DNA of 64,000 bases from Apibacter raozihei (GCF_004014855.1 NZ_CP034930.1:1302001-1366000); one strand, 5' to 3'; shown: positions 1 through 10,398, numbered from the stretch's first letter. Numbers and translations are program-made. Notes: generated from the letters alone by a model not told the origin.

Positions 1-192
1 AGCCTCTTTTCTTTGCTTCACTAGCCTTTGTAATAGGGCAATTTCCTGTTCCGGTGAAACTTCGCTTGTTGTACCATCCGTTTTTAAAAGTAATAGTTGA
101 GACTTAATTGCACGCAGGGACTCAAGAGCTACTTTATCCTTTTCTTTCATTGCGATTTTCATCGCATCCATTATTTTACTTTCTAAACTCAT
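1..192 (-). CDS. GatB/YqeY domain protein (partial, 3' end outside window)
   Basis: The N-terminal 64 codons are visible, starting at the ATG at 192. The sequence is helical and charged (starts MSLESKIMDAMKIAMKEKDK; contains LRAIKSQLL and SPEQEIALLQRLVKQRKEA), which matches the start of stand-alone GatB/YqeY proteins (about 150 aa). These resemble the tRNA-binding tail of the Asp/Glu-tRNA amidotransferase B subunit; their cellular role is not settled. The gene lies 27 bases after ftsZ on the same strand, a usual position for it in Flavobacteria, so it probably shares the dcw transcript. Confidence 0.85.
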   Translation of the reverse strand, partial: MSLESKIMDAMKIAMKEKDKVALESLRAIKSQLLLLKTDGTTSEVSPEQEIALLQRLVKQRKEA

Positions 193-219
193 AAAATTTT
201 TTTTTTAGTAGTCTTAATA

Positions 220-2055
220 TTAGTCAACATTGTCATGAAAAAAGTTATTAGGACGAATCTGTATTTCATTCGATTTTTTATTGAAATATATATCCGAATT
301 TTGATTAGAATCTATAGTTTCATCTAAATCAATTCCCTGTCTTAAATAGGCAGGAACTTTTTCCACTTCATCAACATTTTGTTTAGCAAGACCCTGAAAT
401 TTACTGTTTAATTTTTTTAATCTTTCTCTTCTTTCCTGAATTTTTCTTTCCATTAAGAAATTCAGTTCTTCTGAACTTTGAGGATTTTGACTATCTGTTT
501 CCTGTATCGGATGTTTAGTTTGAATCTCTTCTGTTCTGATGTATTCGGTTTTAGGTTCCTCTTTAACCTCTACCGGTTGTATGTTTTTTTCTATTTCAGC
601 CTGTAAATTTATTTTTTGCGTAAAATCGTCAGCTTCATCAAGAGTAAAAATAGTTGTTTGATTAGTTACCGTGGGTTCGGGAGGAGTATCTTCTCTATTT
701 TCAGTACTAAAAGAGGAAGTTGCTGGTCCCTGTCCTACAGAAGTATTATTTGTAGGAAATTCTTTTTTTATAATATTCATTTCATCTTCAAAATTGAAAG
801 ATGGGATAATAGGGTCAGGACGATTAGAAATACCGAATGTTGTGATTTCTTCTTCATCTTCAAGTGTAATTATTCTTTGTGGTGGTTCCTCGTCTTGCTT
901 AGATGGCTGAACTTGTTGCTTTACAGGGCTGGAAATAATTTGAGGCTCATCATTTTTTTTCGTATCTGAAGAAAGATTTCTTGAACTAATGTTTAAAGTT
1001 CCTGAAGTAAGCATATCATCGGTTAATGTATGGACTATTTTTTCCTGTTCTTTTCCGCTGTGTCTCTCATCATCTACAGGAAAACCTGTAGCAATGACAG
1101 TTACGCTGATATTATCTCCAAGACTTTCATCTTCACCAATACCCATGATAATATTCGTACTGTTTCCTGCTTCAGACTGAATATGATCATTGATTATACC
1201 AATTTCATCAACGGTAATTTCATCGTCTCCCGAAACAATTAGTAATAATACGTTTTTGGCACCAGTTATTTTATTGTCATTCAATAATGGAGAATCAAGT
1301 GCAGCCATAATAGCTTCCTGAGCTTTGTTAGGTCCAGAGGCTATAGCAGAGCCCATAATCGCTGTTCCGCTATCTGCTAAAACGGTTTTAGCATCCCTTA
1401 AATCTATATTTATAGAGTAATTTTTTGTAATTACTTCTGCAATTCCTTTAGCTGCAGTACTTAATACTTCATTCGATTTTGAGAAACCAGATTTGTATCC
1501 TAAGTTTCCGTATAATTCTCTTAATTTATCGTTTTTTACAACGATTAAAGAGTCTACACTTTTTCTTATTTTTTCAAGTCCCTTTTCAGCCTGCTCCAAA
1601 CGTGCACGTCCCTCAAAAGAAAAAGGAATGGTAACAATACCAACGGTCAGTATCCCCATTTCCTTAGCAATTCCTGCTATAATAGGCGCTGCTCCGGTTC
1701 CGGTTCCTCCGCCCATTCCTGCAGTTATAAATACCATTTTGGTTTGTTCCCCCAAAGCATTTTTTATATCATCCATGCTTTCAAGAGCAGCCTGCTCTCC
1801 AATTTCAGGATTAGCACCAGCACCCAATCCTTCCGTCAGGGTATTTCCTAATTGTATTTTGTTGGGAATAGGATTACTGATTAATGCCTGAGCATCTGTA
1901 TTACATACAATAAAATCTACTCCTGTTATTCCTTGGTCGTACATGTATCCCACAGCATTGTTACCTCCGCCTCCTACACCTATCACTTTGATAGCAGAAG
2001 GCCTGTTTTTAGGTAGCTCGAAAAATAACTTGTTATTGTCGGTTGTATTATTCAT
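220..2055 (-). CDS. ftsZ: Cell division protein FtsZ
   Basis: Tubulin-like GTPase that polymerises into the division ring at midcell. The N-terminal nucleotide-binding segment (IGVGGGGNNAV, about residues 25-35), the tubulin signature GGGTGTG (115-121) and the synergy-loop motif NIDLRD are all present. After the roughly 320-residue globular core comes an unusually long acidic, Gln/Pro/Thr-rich linker. A conserved tail peptide (VPAYLRQGIDL, about 567-577) follows, which should bind FtsA, and then about 35 more residues. At 611 aa it is far longer than E. coli FtsZ (383 aa); long linkers are common in Bacteroidota. It is the last core gene of the dcw cluster, 12 bases after ftsA. Confidence 0.98.
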   Translation of the reverse strand: MNNTTDNNKLFFELPKNRPSAIKVIGVGGGGNNAVGYMYDQGITGVDFIVCNTDAQALISNPIPNKIQLGNTLTEGLGAGANPEIGEQAALESMDDIKNALGEQTKMVFITAGMGGGTGTGAAPIIAGIAKEMGILTVGIVTIPFSFEGRARLEQAEKGLEKIRKSVDSLIVVKNDKLRELYGNLGYKSGFSKSNEVLSTAAKGIAEVITKNYSINIDLRDAKTVLADSGTAIMGSAIASGPNKAQEAIMAALDSPLLNDNKITGAKNVLLLIVSGDDEITVDEIGIINDHIQSEAGNSTNIIMGIGEDESLGDNISVTVIATGFPVDDERHSGKEQEKIVHTLTDDMLTSGTLNISSRNLSSDTKKNDEPQIISSPVKQQVQPSKQDEEPPQRIITLEDEEEITTFGISNRPDPIIPSFNFEDEMNIIKKEFPTNNTSVGQGPATSSFSTENREDTPPEPTVTNQTTIFTLDEADDFTQKINLQAEIEKNIQPVEVKEEPKTEYIRTEEIQTKHPIQETDSQNPQSSEELNFLMERKIQERRERLKKLNSKFQGLAKQNVDEVEKVPAYLRQGIDLDETIDSNQNSDIYFNKKSNEIQIRPNNFFHDNVD

Positions 2056-2067
2056 CGTTTTTTAGGT

Positions 2068-3456
2068 TTATTCTGTATCGTTAATGTATTTAATAAATTT
2101 TTCCTGAAAAGTAGAAAAGATTGATTTTTTCTTTTCTCGTACTTTTTTCTCTTTTTCAGGAGTTTTTTCTTCTTTTTTCTTTTCTATAATAGTTTCAGCA
2201 CTTACATTTCCTGAATTTTCTTCTTTCGCACTAACAACGTTTTGTGCAGGTTGTATGGAAGGTTGAACTTTTTGTTGTTTTTCTTTTTGTATTTCCAGAT
2301 TGTCCAGACCAGTCATCAATAAACCAATAGCTGTAGCATATTCGGGACTAGCCAGTTCTTCAGGCTGACCGCTTGCCAGGTGTTCATTACAATAGCCTAT
2401 TCTTACATCCATACCTGTTGTATACTCAGTTAACTGACGCAGATGTTTAAGCTTAGATCCTCCACCGGTCATTACAATTCCTGCTATTAGCTTTTTCTTC
2501 TGCTCTTCATTTCCGTAATTTCGTAATTCAATATACGATAATGAAATGATTTCCTCAATGCGGGCATGTATGATTTGTGATAGTTTCTTTACCGTAATTT
2601 CCTTAGGTTCTCTTCCATGCAATCCAGGAATGCTTATAACTTCAATTTCTTTATTTTCGGAAGGCCAGGCAGAGCCATATTTTACCTTCAATATTTCTGC
2701 TTGTCTTTCAATAATGGAACATCCCGTTTTTATATCATCAGTAATTACATTTCCTCCGAAGGGAATAACCGCTGTGTGACGGATGATATTATCTTTAAAT
2801 ATAGCAATATCGGTAGTACCACCTCCAACATCAATAAGGGCTACACCAGCTTCTTTTTCTTCCTGGCTGAGCACTGCGTCAGAAGAAGCTAAAGGCTCCA
2901 GCGTTATACCTACAAGATTCAATCCGGCTTCTTTTACGCAACGGGCAATATTCCGGATTAATGAAATTTGTCCCACTACAACATGAAAATTGGCTTCAAG
3001 TCTGCTTCCATGAAAACCTCGGGGTTCTATAATTTCTGTTTGTGAATCTACTTTATATTCCTGAGGTAAAACATGTATTATCTCTTCTCCCGGAAGCATA
3101 ACCAGTTTATGTACCTGCTCTTTAAGTCTTTCTAGATCAGTGTCGTCTATAACATCGTCAAAATTAGGACGTGAAATATAATCACTGTGTTGCAGACTTC
3201 TTATATGTTGTCCTGCAATACCTACTGTAACATCTGTAATTTTATAATTTGCTGCTTTTTCCGCTTCTGCAACAGCTTTTTTTATAGAATCAATAGTTTG
3301 GGTAATATTATTGACTACACCACGGTGAACACCTAAACTTTTGGCTCTTCCCATTCCCAGGATTTCCAATTTTCCATGCTCATTCCGCTGACCGACTATA
3401 GCTACAATTTTTGTTGTACCTATGTCTAAACCTACTGCAATGTTGTTGTTGTTCAT
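2068..3456 (-). CDS. ftsA: Cell division protein FtsA
   Basis: Actin-like ATPase that ties FtsZ filaments to the inner membrane and recruits later divisome proteins. The phosphate-1 motif (GLDIGTTKIVAIVG, about 9-22), phosphate-2 motif (DVGGGTTDIAIF, about 209-220) and adenosine motif (MTGGGSKL) are visible. A charged low-complexity stretch (KKKEEKTPEKEKK) leads into a C-terminal amphipathic helix (IFSTFQEKFIKYIND), the expected membrane-targeting sequence. It lies 2 bases after ftsQ and 12 before ftsZ, so the three are almost certainly co-transcribed. Confidence 0.97.
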   Translation of the reverse strand: MNNNNIAVGLDIGTTKIVAIVGQRNEHGKLEILGMGRAKSLGVHRGVVNNITQTIDSIKKAVAEAEKAANYKITDVTVGIAGQHIRSLQHSDYISRPNFDDVIDDTDLERLKEQVHKLVMLPGEEIIHVLPQEYKVDSQTEIIEPRGFHGSRLEANFHVVVGQISLIRNIARCVKEAGLNLVGITLEPLASSDAVLSQEEKEAGVALIDVGGGTTDIAIFKDNIIRHTAVIPFGGNVITDDIKTGCSIIERQAEILKVKYGSAWPSENKEIEVISIPGLHGREPKEITVKKLSQIIHARIEEIISLSYIELRNYGNEEQKKKLIAGIVMTGGGSKLKHLRQLTEYTTGMDVRIGYCNEHLASGQPEELASPEYATAIGLLMTGLDNLEIQKEKQQKVQPSIQPAQNVVSAKEENSGNVSAETIIEKKKEEKTPEKEKKVREKKKSIFSTFQEKFIKYINDTE

Positions 3457-3458
3457 AT

Positions 3459-4187
3459 TTATCTTTTTGTTGCAACTATTTGATTGTCATATTTTAAACT
3501 AATTTTTTTATAGGCATTAAAACCTACATAGTCCAAGTATTGCTTGTAAAATTCTTTCAGGTTGGTCAGTTTTTGAGGGCTATTTGCGAGATCGCCATAT
3601 TCTATATAGACTCCAGGAATATTCAAAAGAAAGTTATAGGATTTTCTTTTGTCTTTTTCTATTGCTATAATATGATTTTTAAACAAGTTATCAACAGAGA
3701 TGAGTTTGCACAGATAAGTTAAATTTGCATACTCATCAGGTTTTATATCTCCGGAAACCATTAGGCAAGGAAAAGAAAAATTTTTAGACAATGGAAATTT
3801 ATTTCCTTGTTGATCTAAATAAAACTCTTCGTTTGCTGTTTTAATCCGTACTACTGGGATTTTTTGACTAACAGTTACATTAACAATACCTTCCAAGTCA
3901 ATATACACATTACTCTGTATTACAAATGGATTTGCATCTAAATTTTGTTCAGTTTTTATTATATCTATATCTTTAATCTTTAAAGCCTTTTTTCCGTTTT
4001 TTGATGAAATATTGATTATATTTTTCACCATGGGCTCTGTTACAAAATGTACTTTATCAGAGTTTTCAATATGGATTTGTATTTTGTGTATCTCCTTGTT
4101 GTTATGTCTTTGGGTGGCAAAATTCATTAAGAAACCTAAAGAAATAATTAACAGAAATATTTTTAAAAATCTATACTTTAATTTCAT
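3459..4187 (-). CDS. ftsQ: Cell division protein FtsQ-like
   Basis: Bitopic membrane protein that links the cytoplasmic ring to the septal peptidoglycan machinery through FtsL and FtsI. It has a short basic N-terminus, one membrane segment (about residues 7-24), then a periplasmic part with POTRA-like and beta-domain character. Sequence conservation in this family is low, so the call rests mostly on size, topology and its position between murC and ftsA. Its 5' end overlaps murC by 17 bases, suggesting translational coupling. Confidence 0.85.
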   Translation of the reverse strand: MKLKYRFLKIFLLIISLGFLMNFATQRHNNKEIHKIQIHIENSDKVHFVTEPMVKNIINISSKNGKKALKIKDIDIIKTEQNLDANPFVIQSNVYIDLEGIVNVTVSQKIPVVRIKTANEEFYLDQQGNKFPLSKNFSFPCLMVSGDIKPDEYANLTYLCKLISVDNLFKNHIIAIEKDKRKSYNFLLNIPGVYIEYGDLANSPQKLTNLKEFYKQYLDYVGFNAYKKISLKYDNQIVATKR

Positions 4188-5532
4188 TTAAATAATCATT
4201 AATAGGTTCATATAATGTGTCTATATTACCAGCTCCTACGGTTAGAAGCACGTCAAAATCTTTAGTTTTTAAAACATCGAGTGCATGCTCTAAAGATGTC
4301 ACTTCTTTTGCTTTTAAATTTATCATGTCACTTAACCAGCTTGAAGTTATCCCTGAAATAGGTTCTTCTCTTGCAGGATATATTTCCAATAATAACAGCT
4401 CGTCTGTTTTTTCCAGACTTCTGGCAAAATCACTGGCAAAATCTCTTGTTCTGGAAAATAAATGTGGTTGAAATAATGTTAACAGCTTTTTACCCGGATA
4501 CAAATTTCTTACCGTGTCTATTGCAGCATTGAGCTCGGTAGGATGATGTGCATAATCATCAATATAAATTTTTCCATTGCTGTATTTCGTTTGTATAAAT
4601 CTTCTTCCTACACCTTTAAATTCCTCAAGAGCTTTTCTTAAAATTTCAGGTTCAATTCCTAATTGAAGAGCTATAGTTAATGCCGCAACTGCATTTTCAA
4701 TATTGTGTTTTCCCGGAAGATGTATAATTAAATCTTTAATCGATTTATCCGGTGTTATCAAGTCAAAAATAAATGTGTTATCAATAATTCTGATGTTATC
4801 TGAATAAAATTCTGCTTTTTCGTACGCTGAATAAGTATGATGTTTAGCTTCAATAGGAAGACCTTTTTTAACTAAAAGAAAACCGTTTTCTGGAACCAAG
4901 CTGGCAAAATCATTAAATGATTTTATAATTTGATTCGAATCTTCATAAATATCCAGATGATCTGCATCGGTGGAGGTGATTACAGCCATATTAGGTGAAA
5001 GGGTTAAAAATGAACGATCAAATTCATCCGCTTCAACTATTGATATTTGAGTTCCGTTATATATGAAATTGCTTTTATAATTTGCAGATATTCCTCCTAA
5101 AAAAGCGGTGGCAGGTACATCAGCATATTTGCATATATGACCTAATAAAGTTGTTGTTGTGGTTTTACCATGCGTTCCGGCTATAGCAAGGCATTGAGAC
5201 GTTTGTGTAATTTCTCCTAATACCTGAGATCTTTTAAGTATTGTAAATCCTTGTTCTGTAAAATAGTTTTTAATTTTTAATTGATTAGATACTGCCGGAG
5301 TGTAAACAACTAGTGTGTTTTCTGGATTGATTCCAGGTACTAATAATGATATTTCATCATCATATATAATGTTTATATTTTCTTTCTCCAGCGTTTGCGT
5401 AAGCTGAGTACGGGTTCTATCGTATCCATAAACCTGTGAGCCTGAAAATTTGAAATAACGTGCAAGGGCACTCATTCCAATTCCACCAATGCCTAGAAAA
5501 TAATAATTCTTATATGTATGAATATCTGTCAT
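4171..5532 (-). CDS. murC: UDP-N-acetylmuramate--L-alanine ligase MurC
   Basis: Cytoplasmic ATP-dependent ligase that adds L-Ala to UDP-MurNAc, the first amino acid of the peptidoglycan stem. It shows the N-terminal Rossmann motif of the family (YFLGIGGIGMSALARY, about 11-26), the ATP-binding loop GTHGKTTTT (about 119-127) and the Mur-ligase C-terminal domain. Its 453 aa is a normal length. It follows murG by 4 bases and overlaps ftsQ. Confidence 0.97.
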   Translation of the reverse strand: MTDIHTYKNYYFLGIGGIGMSALARYFKFSGSQVYGYDRTRTQLTQTLEKENINIIYDDEISLLVPGINPENTLVVYTPAVSNQLKIKNYFTEQGFTILKRSQVLGEITQTSQCLAIAGTHGKTTTTTLLGHICKYADVPATAFLGGISANYKSNFIYNGTQISIVEADEFDRSFLTLSPNMAVITSTDADHLDIYEDSNQIIKSFNDFASLVPENGFLLVKKGLPIEAKHHTYSAYEKAEFYSDNIRIIDNTFIFDLITPDKSIKDLIIHLPGKHNIENAVAALTIALQLGIEPEILRKALEEFKGVGRRFIQTKYSNGKIYIDDYAHHPTELNAAIDTVRNLYPGKKLLTLFQPHLFSRTRDFASDFARSLEKTDELLLLEIYPAREEPISGITSSWLSDMINLKAKEVTSLEHALDVLKTKDFDVLLTVGAGNIDTLYEPINDYLNEIKV

Positions 5533-5536
5533 TTAT

Positions 5537-6643
5537 TTAATTGTCGAATTTTAGTTTTTTAAGTATGTCGCTAACTATATCTTTAACCGCATGGGGTTTT
5601 CCTAATTTAAGAATTTCTATGCTAAGTTGTTCTCTTATGTTTTTATCATCAATTAAATTTTGAATTTTTTCTGATAAAACAACAGGTACTTCCTGATCTT
5701 TAACCATAATTGCAGCATTTTTAGAAACTAACTGTTCTGCATTTTTCGTTTGATGATCTTCTGCAGCATAAGGAAACGGTATCAATATCGTTGGCTTTCC
5801 GGCTAAACATAATTCAGAAATGGCAATAGCACCCGCCCTTGATATGATTATATCTGCAGCCGCATAGGCATTGGACATATCTTTAATAAATTCATTGATA
5901 TGGATATTTTTATTTTTCAGACTAGTGTCTTTAGATAGAGTAGGGAAATCCAATTTTCCTGTCTGCCATATAATTTGAATGTTTTGTTCAGCAAAATGTA
6001 TTGCATTTTCTTTCCAGAAATTATTCATTGTTCTTGAACCTAATGATCCTCCTACAGAAAGAATTGTTAAGTTCCCGGGATTAAGTCCTAATATTTTTTT
6101 TGCTTCCTGGGTATCCGGAATGTCTGTAAAAAGTGATGTTCTGACAGGATTTCCTGTAAGTTTAACTTTTGATTCAGGAAAATATTGATTCATTCCTTCA
6201 TAAGCCACATAAATGGCTGAGGCTTTCGCCGCCAGTTTTTTATTGGTAATTCCCGGAAACGAGTTTTGTTCCTGTATAAAAGTCGGTATTCCTGCTCTGG
6301 ATGCAGCATATAATGCTGGCCCTGATGCAAATCCTCCGGTACCTATAGCAGCATCTGGCTTGAATTTATTTATAATTTTTCTGGATTTAAGTAAACTGGA
6401 AATAATTTTAAAAGGAAATTTAAAATTCGAAAAAATTGAAGTTCTGGATATGCCTGAAATCCAAAGGCCTTCGATATTATATCCTGCCTGCGGAACTTTT
6501 TCCATTTCCATTTTATCCTGAGCGCCTACAAAAAGTATTTCCGCATCAGGAAGTCGTTTTCTCAACTCATCCGCAATTGCAATGGCTGGGAAAATATGTC
6601 CACCGGTTCCTCCTCCGCTTATTAAAAATTTAGGCGATTTCAT
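5537..6643 (-). CDS. murG: Undecaprenyldiphospho-muramoylpentapeptide GlcNAc transferase MurG
   Basis: Membrane-associated GT-B transferase that adds GlcNAc from UDP-GlcNAc to lipid I, making lipid II. The N-terminal glycine-rich lipid I loop (SGGGTGGHIFPAIAIADEL, about 9-27), the middle loop GGSLGSRTMN and the C-terminal UDP-GlcNAc site (ISRAGAIAISEL, then PYAAEDHQTKNAEQL) are intact. The reading frame overlaps ftsW by 14 bases. Confidence 0.97.
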   Translation of the reverse strand: MKSPKFLISGGGTGGHIFPAIAIADELRKRLPDAEILFVGAQDKMEMEKVPQAGYNIEGLWISGISRTSIFSNFKFPFKIISSLLKSRKIINKFKPDAAIGTGGFASGPALYAASRAGIPTFIQEQNSFPGITNKKLAAKASAIYVAYEGMNQYFPESKVKLTGNPVRTSLFTDIPDTQEAKKILGLNPGNLTILSVGGSLGSRTMNNFWKENAIHFAEQNIQIIWQTGKLDFPTLSKDTSLKNKNIHINEFIKDMSNAYAAADIIISRAGAIAISELCLAGKPTILIPFPYAAEDHQTKNAEQLVSKNAAIMVKDQEVPVVLSEKIQNLIDDKNIREQLSIEILKLGKPHAVKDIVSDILKKLKFDN

Positions 6644-7823
6644 AATTTACCTCTTCACTTGTTTTATTATCGTTTTGCTCTGTTTTTTTTGGTACTATTT
6701 CCCTGCTTACACTTATAATAATACCAAAAGCCATATAGGTAACCCACATGGATGTACCTCCGTAACTTAGTATAGGCAACGGCTGTCCGGTGACCGGAAT
6801 GAGATTTACAGCTACAGCCATATTGGAAAATGCCTGAAATATTATGGGAATTCCTACACCTATGACTAAAAGTGTACCGAATATATGTTCTACTTTTGTT
6901 GCTATTACTATAATTCTCCATAAAATAAGCAGATATAAGAAAAAGCATATAAATACGCCTCCGTATCCATATTCTTCTACAATTATAGCAAATATAAAGT
7001 CTGAAGAAGACTGCGGTAATGATTGCTTAAATGCACTTTTACCTGGTCCTCTGGGAATAATGCCTCCCTGTACAATTGCAGCTTTGGCTTGTTGTACCTG
7101 ATAGCTTTCTTCTTTATCTTCTCCTGTAAAATTTTCAATACGGCTTTTCCATGTATGTACACGATGGCTGGGAAATGCATCAGGAAATTTTAAAACCAAC
7201 GTAATGAAAATAAATGCTACGATAATTCCCACACCAATGATTGATAGTAATATTTTGATTGGATAACCACCTATAAACAGTAACGCCAACACCATTAAAA
7301 AAATCATAATTCCGGTGGAACCATTTGCAGGAAATATGAGTCCTACTACTAAGAAAACAGGTAATAAAATGGGTACGAAACTATTATTAAATGTTATTTC
7401 TTTATCTTTATTTCTATCCAGATATCTTGCGACATAAATATTTAATATAAGTGCAGCGAAAACAGAGGTTTGAAAAGCAAATGGAACTCCTGGCAGTTTG
7501 AGCCAACGGGAAGCATTTGCACCATCAATGTTATTTCCCTGCATTAATGTTAAAACTAATAGAAAAATAACAACAGGGAGTAGAAGTTTGGAAAATCCTC
7601 CAAAATATTTGTAATCAATCTTTTGAAAAATAAAAACTATGCAGATGCCAACCATTATAAATCCTGCATGTTTTGCAAAGTGCCCCATTACCGAACCTTG
7701 CCCAACTACATATTGTAAATTTGAGCTTGCAGAATAAACCGGTAAGAAAGATGCCAGCGATATTAAAAATATTGCTGCCCATAAAATCGGGTCACCTTTA
7801 AATTTTTGTTTTATTTTTCTCAT
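6630..7823 (-). CDS. ftsW: SEDS peptidoglycan glycosyltransferase FtsW
   Basis: Multi-pass membrane protein of the SEDS family, the septal peptidoglycan polymerase working with FtsI. About ten hydrophobic segments are visible. The family signature near the C-terminus appears as LIPVTGQPLPILSYGGTS, and the periplasmic loop carries the expected charged motif around HTWKSRIENF. The short hydrophilic C-terminus is rich in Lys/Glu. It sits 15 bases after murD and overlaps murG. Confidence 0.95.
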   Translation of the reverse strand: MRKIKQKFKGDPILWAAIFLISLASFLPVYSASSNLQYVVGQGSVMGHFAKHAGFIMVGICIVFIFQKIDYKYFGGFSKLLLPVVIFLLVLTLMQGNNIDGANASRWLKLPGVPFAFQTSVFAALILNIYVARYLDRNKDKEITFNNSFVPILLPVFLVVGLIFPANGSTGIMIFLMVLALLFIGGYPIKILLSIIGVGIIVAFIFITLVLKFPDAFPSHRVHTWKSRIENFTGEDKEESYQVQQAKAAIVQGGIIPRGPGKSAFKQSLPQSSSDFIFAIIVEEYGYGGVFICFFLYLLILWRIIVIATKVEHIFGTLLVIGVGIPIIFQAFSNMAVAVNLIPVTGQPLPILSYGGTSMWVTYMAFGIIISVSREIVPKKTEQNDNKTSEEVNYEIA

Positions 7824-7838
7824 GTTTATTGTAAGTAA

Positions 7839-9173
7839 TTACAATTTTCTAACTTCTTCTTTAAATTGTTTTCCTCTTTCTTCGTAATTTTTAAACAAAT
7901 CAAAACTAGCACATGCTGGTGAAAGTAAAACTGTATCTCCTTTTTTACCATATAGGTAAGCGGCGTTTACAGCATCTTTCATTGATTGTGTTTCCGTCAT
8001 GTTGGGTACTATGTCCTTAAAAGTTTCAATAAGTTTGCTGTTATCCAGTCCAAGGCAAACAATAGCTTTGACTTTTTGTCTTACGAAAGGTATTAGCTCT
8101 GCATAATCGTTACCTTTATCAGTACCGCCTACAATCCAGACAACCTGAGTTTTCATGCTTTCCAAAGCATAGTAAACAGAATTTACATTGGTAGCCTTGC
8201 TATCGTTAATAAAATTAATTCCATTAATTTTCAAGACAAACTCAAGGCGGTGTTCAACGGCTTCAAAATCCATTAAACTTTGTTTAATAAAGTCATTTTT
8301 AATTTTAGACAATTTCCCTGCTATACCTGCAGCCATAGAATTTGCAACATTATGTTTTCCTGCTAATGCTAATTCGTTTATCTTCATTTTTAGTTTGTCT
8401 TCGTTTATATTTATGTATATATTTTCTTCGTCACTATAGGCTCCTTTTTCTACAATTTCTTTTAAAGAAAAAGGAATTATATTTGCTTGAGTTTTATTAT
8501 CAATCAACCATTTTTTTGTCATTTCATCATCTAAATTATAGATGAAATAGTCTTCTGTATTTTGATGCTCTGTAATTTTAAATTTAGCATCTGCATAGTT
8601 TTGATAGTTATAATCATACTGATCTAAATGATCAGGACTTAAATTTAAAACCATCGCTATATGTGGTTTGAAATTTTGAACATCATCTAATTGAAAGCTG
8701 CTGATTTCAAGTATATAATATTCATAATTGTCTTCCGCAACCTGCCAGGCAAAACTTTTACCTATATTTCCTGCTAATCCCGTGTTGTGACCAGCAGTTT
8801 TAAATATGTGGTAGGTGAGTGAGGTAGTGGTAGTTTTTCCGTTAGAACCTGTAATAGCAATTAGAATGGCGGATGTATACCTTGATGCGAATTCTATCTC
8901 AGATGAAATCGGTATATTTTTATCATTTATCTTTTTTATTATATCTGCTTTTTTAGGAACTCCCGGACTTTTTATAATCCAGTCGGCACTCAGTATAATT
9001 TCCTCTGAGTGAATTTTTTCTTCAAAATTGATCCCTCTTTCAATCAATTCTCTTTTGTAGTCTTCTTTAATCGGGCCTGAATCAGATAAGAAAACATCAA
9101 ACCCTTCTTTTTTTCCTAAAATAGCTGCTCCTATACCGCTTTCGCCTCCACCTAATACTACTAACTTTTTCAT
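7839..9173 (-). CDS. murD: UDP-N-acetylmuramoylalanine--D-glutamate ligase MurD
   Basis: Cytoplasmic ATP-dependent ligase adding D-Glu to UDP-MurNAc-L-Ala. Visible are the N-terminal UDP-binding motif (LVVLGGGESGIGAAILGKK, about 4-22), the P-loop AITGSNGKTTTTSL (about 108-121), the central HRLEFV segment and the C-terminal LLSPACASFDLFKNYEERG motif, which is characteristic of MurD. Length 444 aa is normal. It lies 1 base after mraY. Confidence 0.97.
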   Translation of the reverse strand: MKKLVVLGGGESGIGAAILGKKEGFDVFLSDSGPIKEDYKRELIERGINFEEKIHSEEIILSADWIIKSPGVPKKADIIKKINDKNIPISSEIEFASRYTSAILIAITGSNGKTTTTSLTYHIFKTAGHNTGLAGNIGKSFAWQVAEDNYEYYILEISSFQLDDVQNFKPHIAMVLNLSPDHLDQYDYNYQNYADAKFKITEHQNTEDYFIYNLDDEMTKKWLIDNKTQANIIPFSLKEIVEKGAYSDEENIYININEDKLKMKINELALAGKHNVANSMAAGIAGKLSKIKNDFIKQSLMDFEAVEHRLEFVLKINGINFINDSKATNVNSVYYALESMKTQVVWIVGGTDKGNDYAELIPFVRQKVKAIVCLGLDNSKLIETFKDIVPNMTETQSMKDAVNAAYLYGKKGDTVLLSPACASFDLFKNYEERGKQFKEEVRKL

Positions 9174-9174
9174 G

Positions 9175-10398
9175 TTATCTGACTTTTAAAGTTATTATAC
9201 AAATAATGGCAAGCATAATTCCTACGATCCAAAATCTTGTAACGATTTTACTTTCGTGGTATCCCAGTTTTTGAAAATGGTGGTGTAGGGGAGACATTAA
9301 GAAAATTCTTTTTCCTTCTCCATATTTTTTCTTAGTATATTTAAAATAAGCAACTTGTATTATTACTGATAAGTTTTCAACTAAAAATATTCCGCATAAT
9401 ACGGGTATTAATAATTCCTTTCTTAATACTATTGCCAGGACAGCAATAACACCTCCAATGGTAAGGCTGCCCGTATCACCCATAAATACCTGGGCCGGAT
9501 ACGTATTATACCAAAGGAATCCGATGAGTGCTCCTGCAAATGCAGCAGAGAAAATAACTATTTCGCCGGAATTAGGGATGTACATGAGATTAAGGTAATC
9601 TGCCATCATGATATTTCCGGATACATAGGCAAATAAAGCCAAAGTTAGTACTATGATGGCTGAACTTCCGGCGGCAAGGCCATCGATACCGTCAGTTAAA
9701 TTAGCGCCGTTAGATACTGCTGTTACAATGGTTATAACTATAGGGATGAGAATTATCCAAACCATTTTTTCTGATTCTTCATCACTTACCCCTGCCCATG
9801 TCAATATTTTACCATAATCAAACTGATTATTTTTAAAAAAGGGAATAGTGGTTTTAAATGATTTTTCATTAGGATAAAAATCCTTGGTAAATTCCGTACT
9901 GTGAACATCTTCAATTTTTTCTCGTATTACAATATCCTGATTAAGATATAAGGTAACTCCAACAAAAATACCAAGTCCTATTTGTCCAAGTACTTTAAAT
10001 TTGCCTTTTAGACCTTCTTTATTCTTTTTGTGAATTTTTAAAAAATCATCTAAAAATCCTATAATACCCATCCATACGGTAGAAACTACCAGAATAATTA
10101 CATATATATTTTCTAAACGGCAGAATAATAATACAGGTACTAAAGTAGCCAGTATAATGATCACTCCTCCCATGGTTGGTGTTCCTTCTTTTTCTTTTTG
10201 TCCGGAAAGACCTAGTTCCCGTACAGTTTCTCCTAATTGTTTTTTTCTTAATGCTATAATAATTTTTTTCCCAATAATTAGGGAAATAAATAATGAGGTA
10301 ATAACCGCCGCAAGAGCACGAAAAGTTATATACTTATATAATCCGCTTCCGGAGAAGTAGTAATGTTCATTTAAATATTGAAATAAATAATATAACAT
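9175..10398 (-). CDS. mraY: Phospho-N-acetylmuramoyl-pentapeptide transferase MraY
   Basis: Integral membrane enzyme that transfers phospho-MurNAc-pentapeptide to undecaprenyl phosphate, making lipid I. The Mg-binding aspartates (GFLDDFLK), [19 protein letters not shown] and the C-terminal [19 protein letters not shown] motif are all present among about ten membrane segments. At 407 aa it is longer than E. coli MraY (360); the extra residues form a hydrophilic insert around 155-210, which is usual for Bacteroidota. It abuts murE with no gap. Confidence 0.97.
   Translation of the reverse strand: MLYYLFQYLNEHYYFSGSGLYKYITFRALAAVITSLFISLIIGKKIIIALRKKQLGETVRELGLSGQKEKEGTPTMGGVIIILATLVPVLLFCRLENIYVIILVVSTVWMGIIGFLDDFLKIHKKNKEGLKGKFKVLGQIGLGIFVGVTLYLNQDIVIREKIEDVHSTEFTKDFYPNEKSFKTTIPFFKNNQFDYGKILTWAGVSDEESEKMVWIILIPIVITIVTAVSNGANLTDGIDGLAAGSSAIIVLTLALFAYVSGNIMMADYLNLMYIPNSGEIVIFSAAFAGALIGFLWYNTYPAQVFMGDTGSLTIGGVIAVLAIVLRKELLIPVLCGIFLVENLSVIIQVAYFKYTKKKYGEGKRIFLMSPLHHHFQKLGYHESKIVTRFWIVGIMLAIICIITLKVR

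Noticed and set aside
616-1891. Several plus-strand open frames opposite ftsZ
   Set aside because: They have no family features and lie inside the well-supported ftsZ frame; they are shadows.
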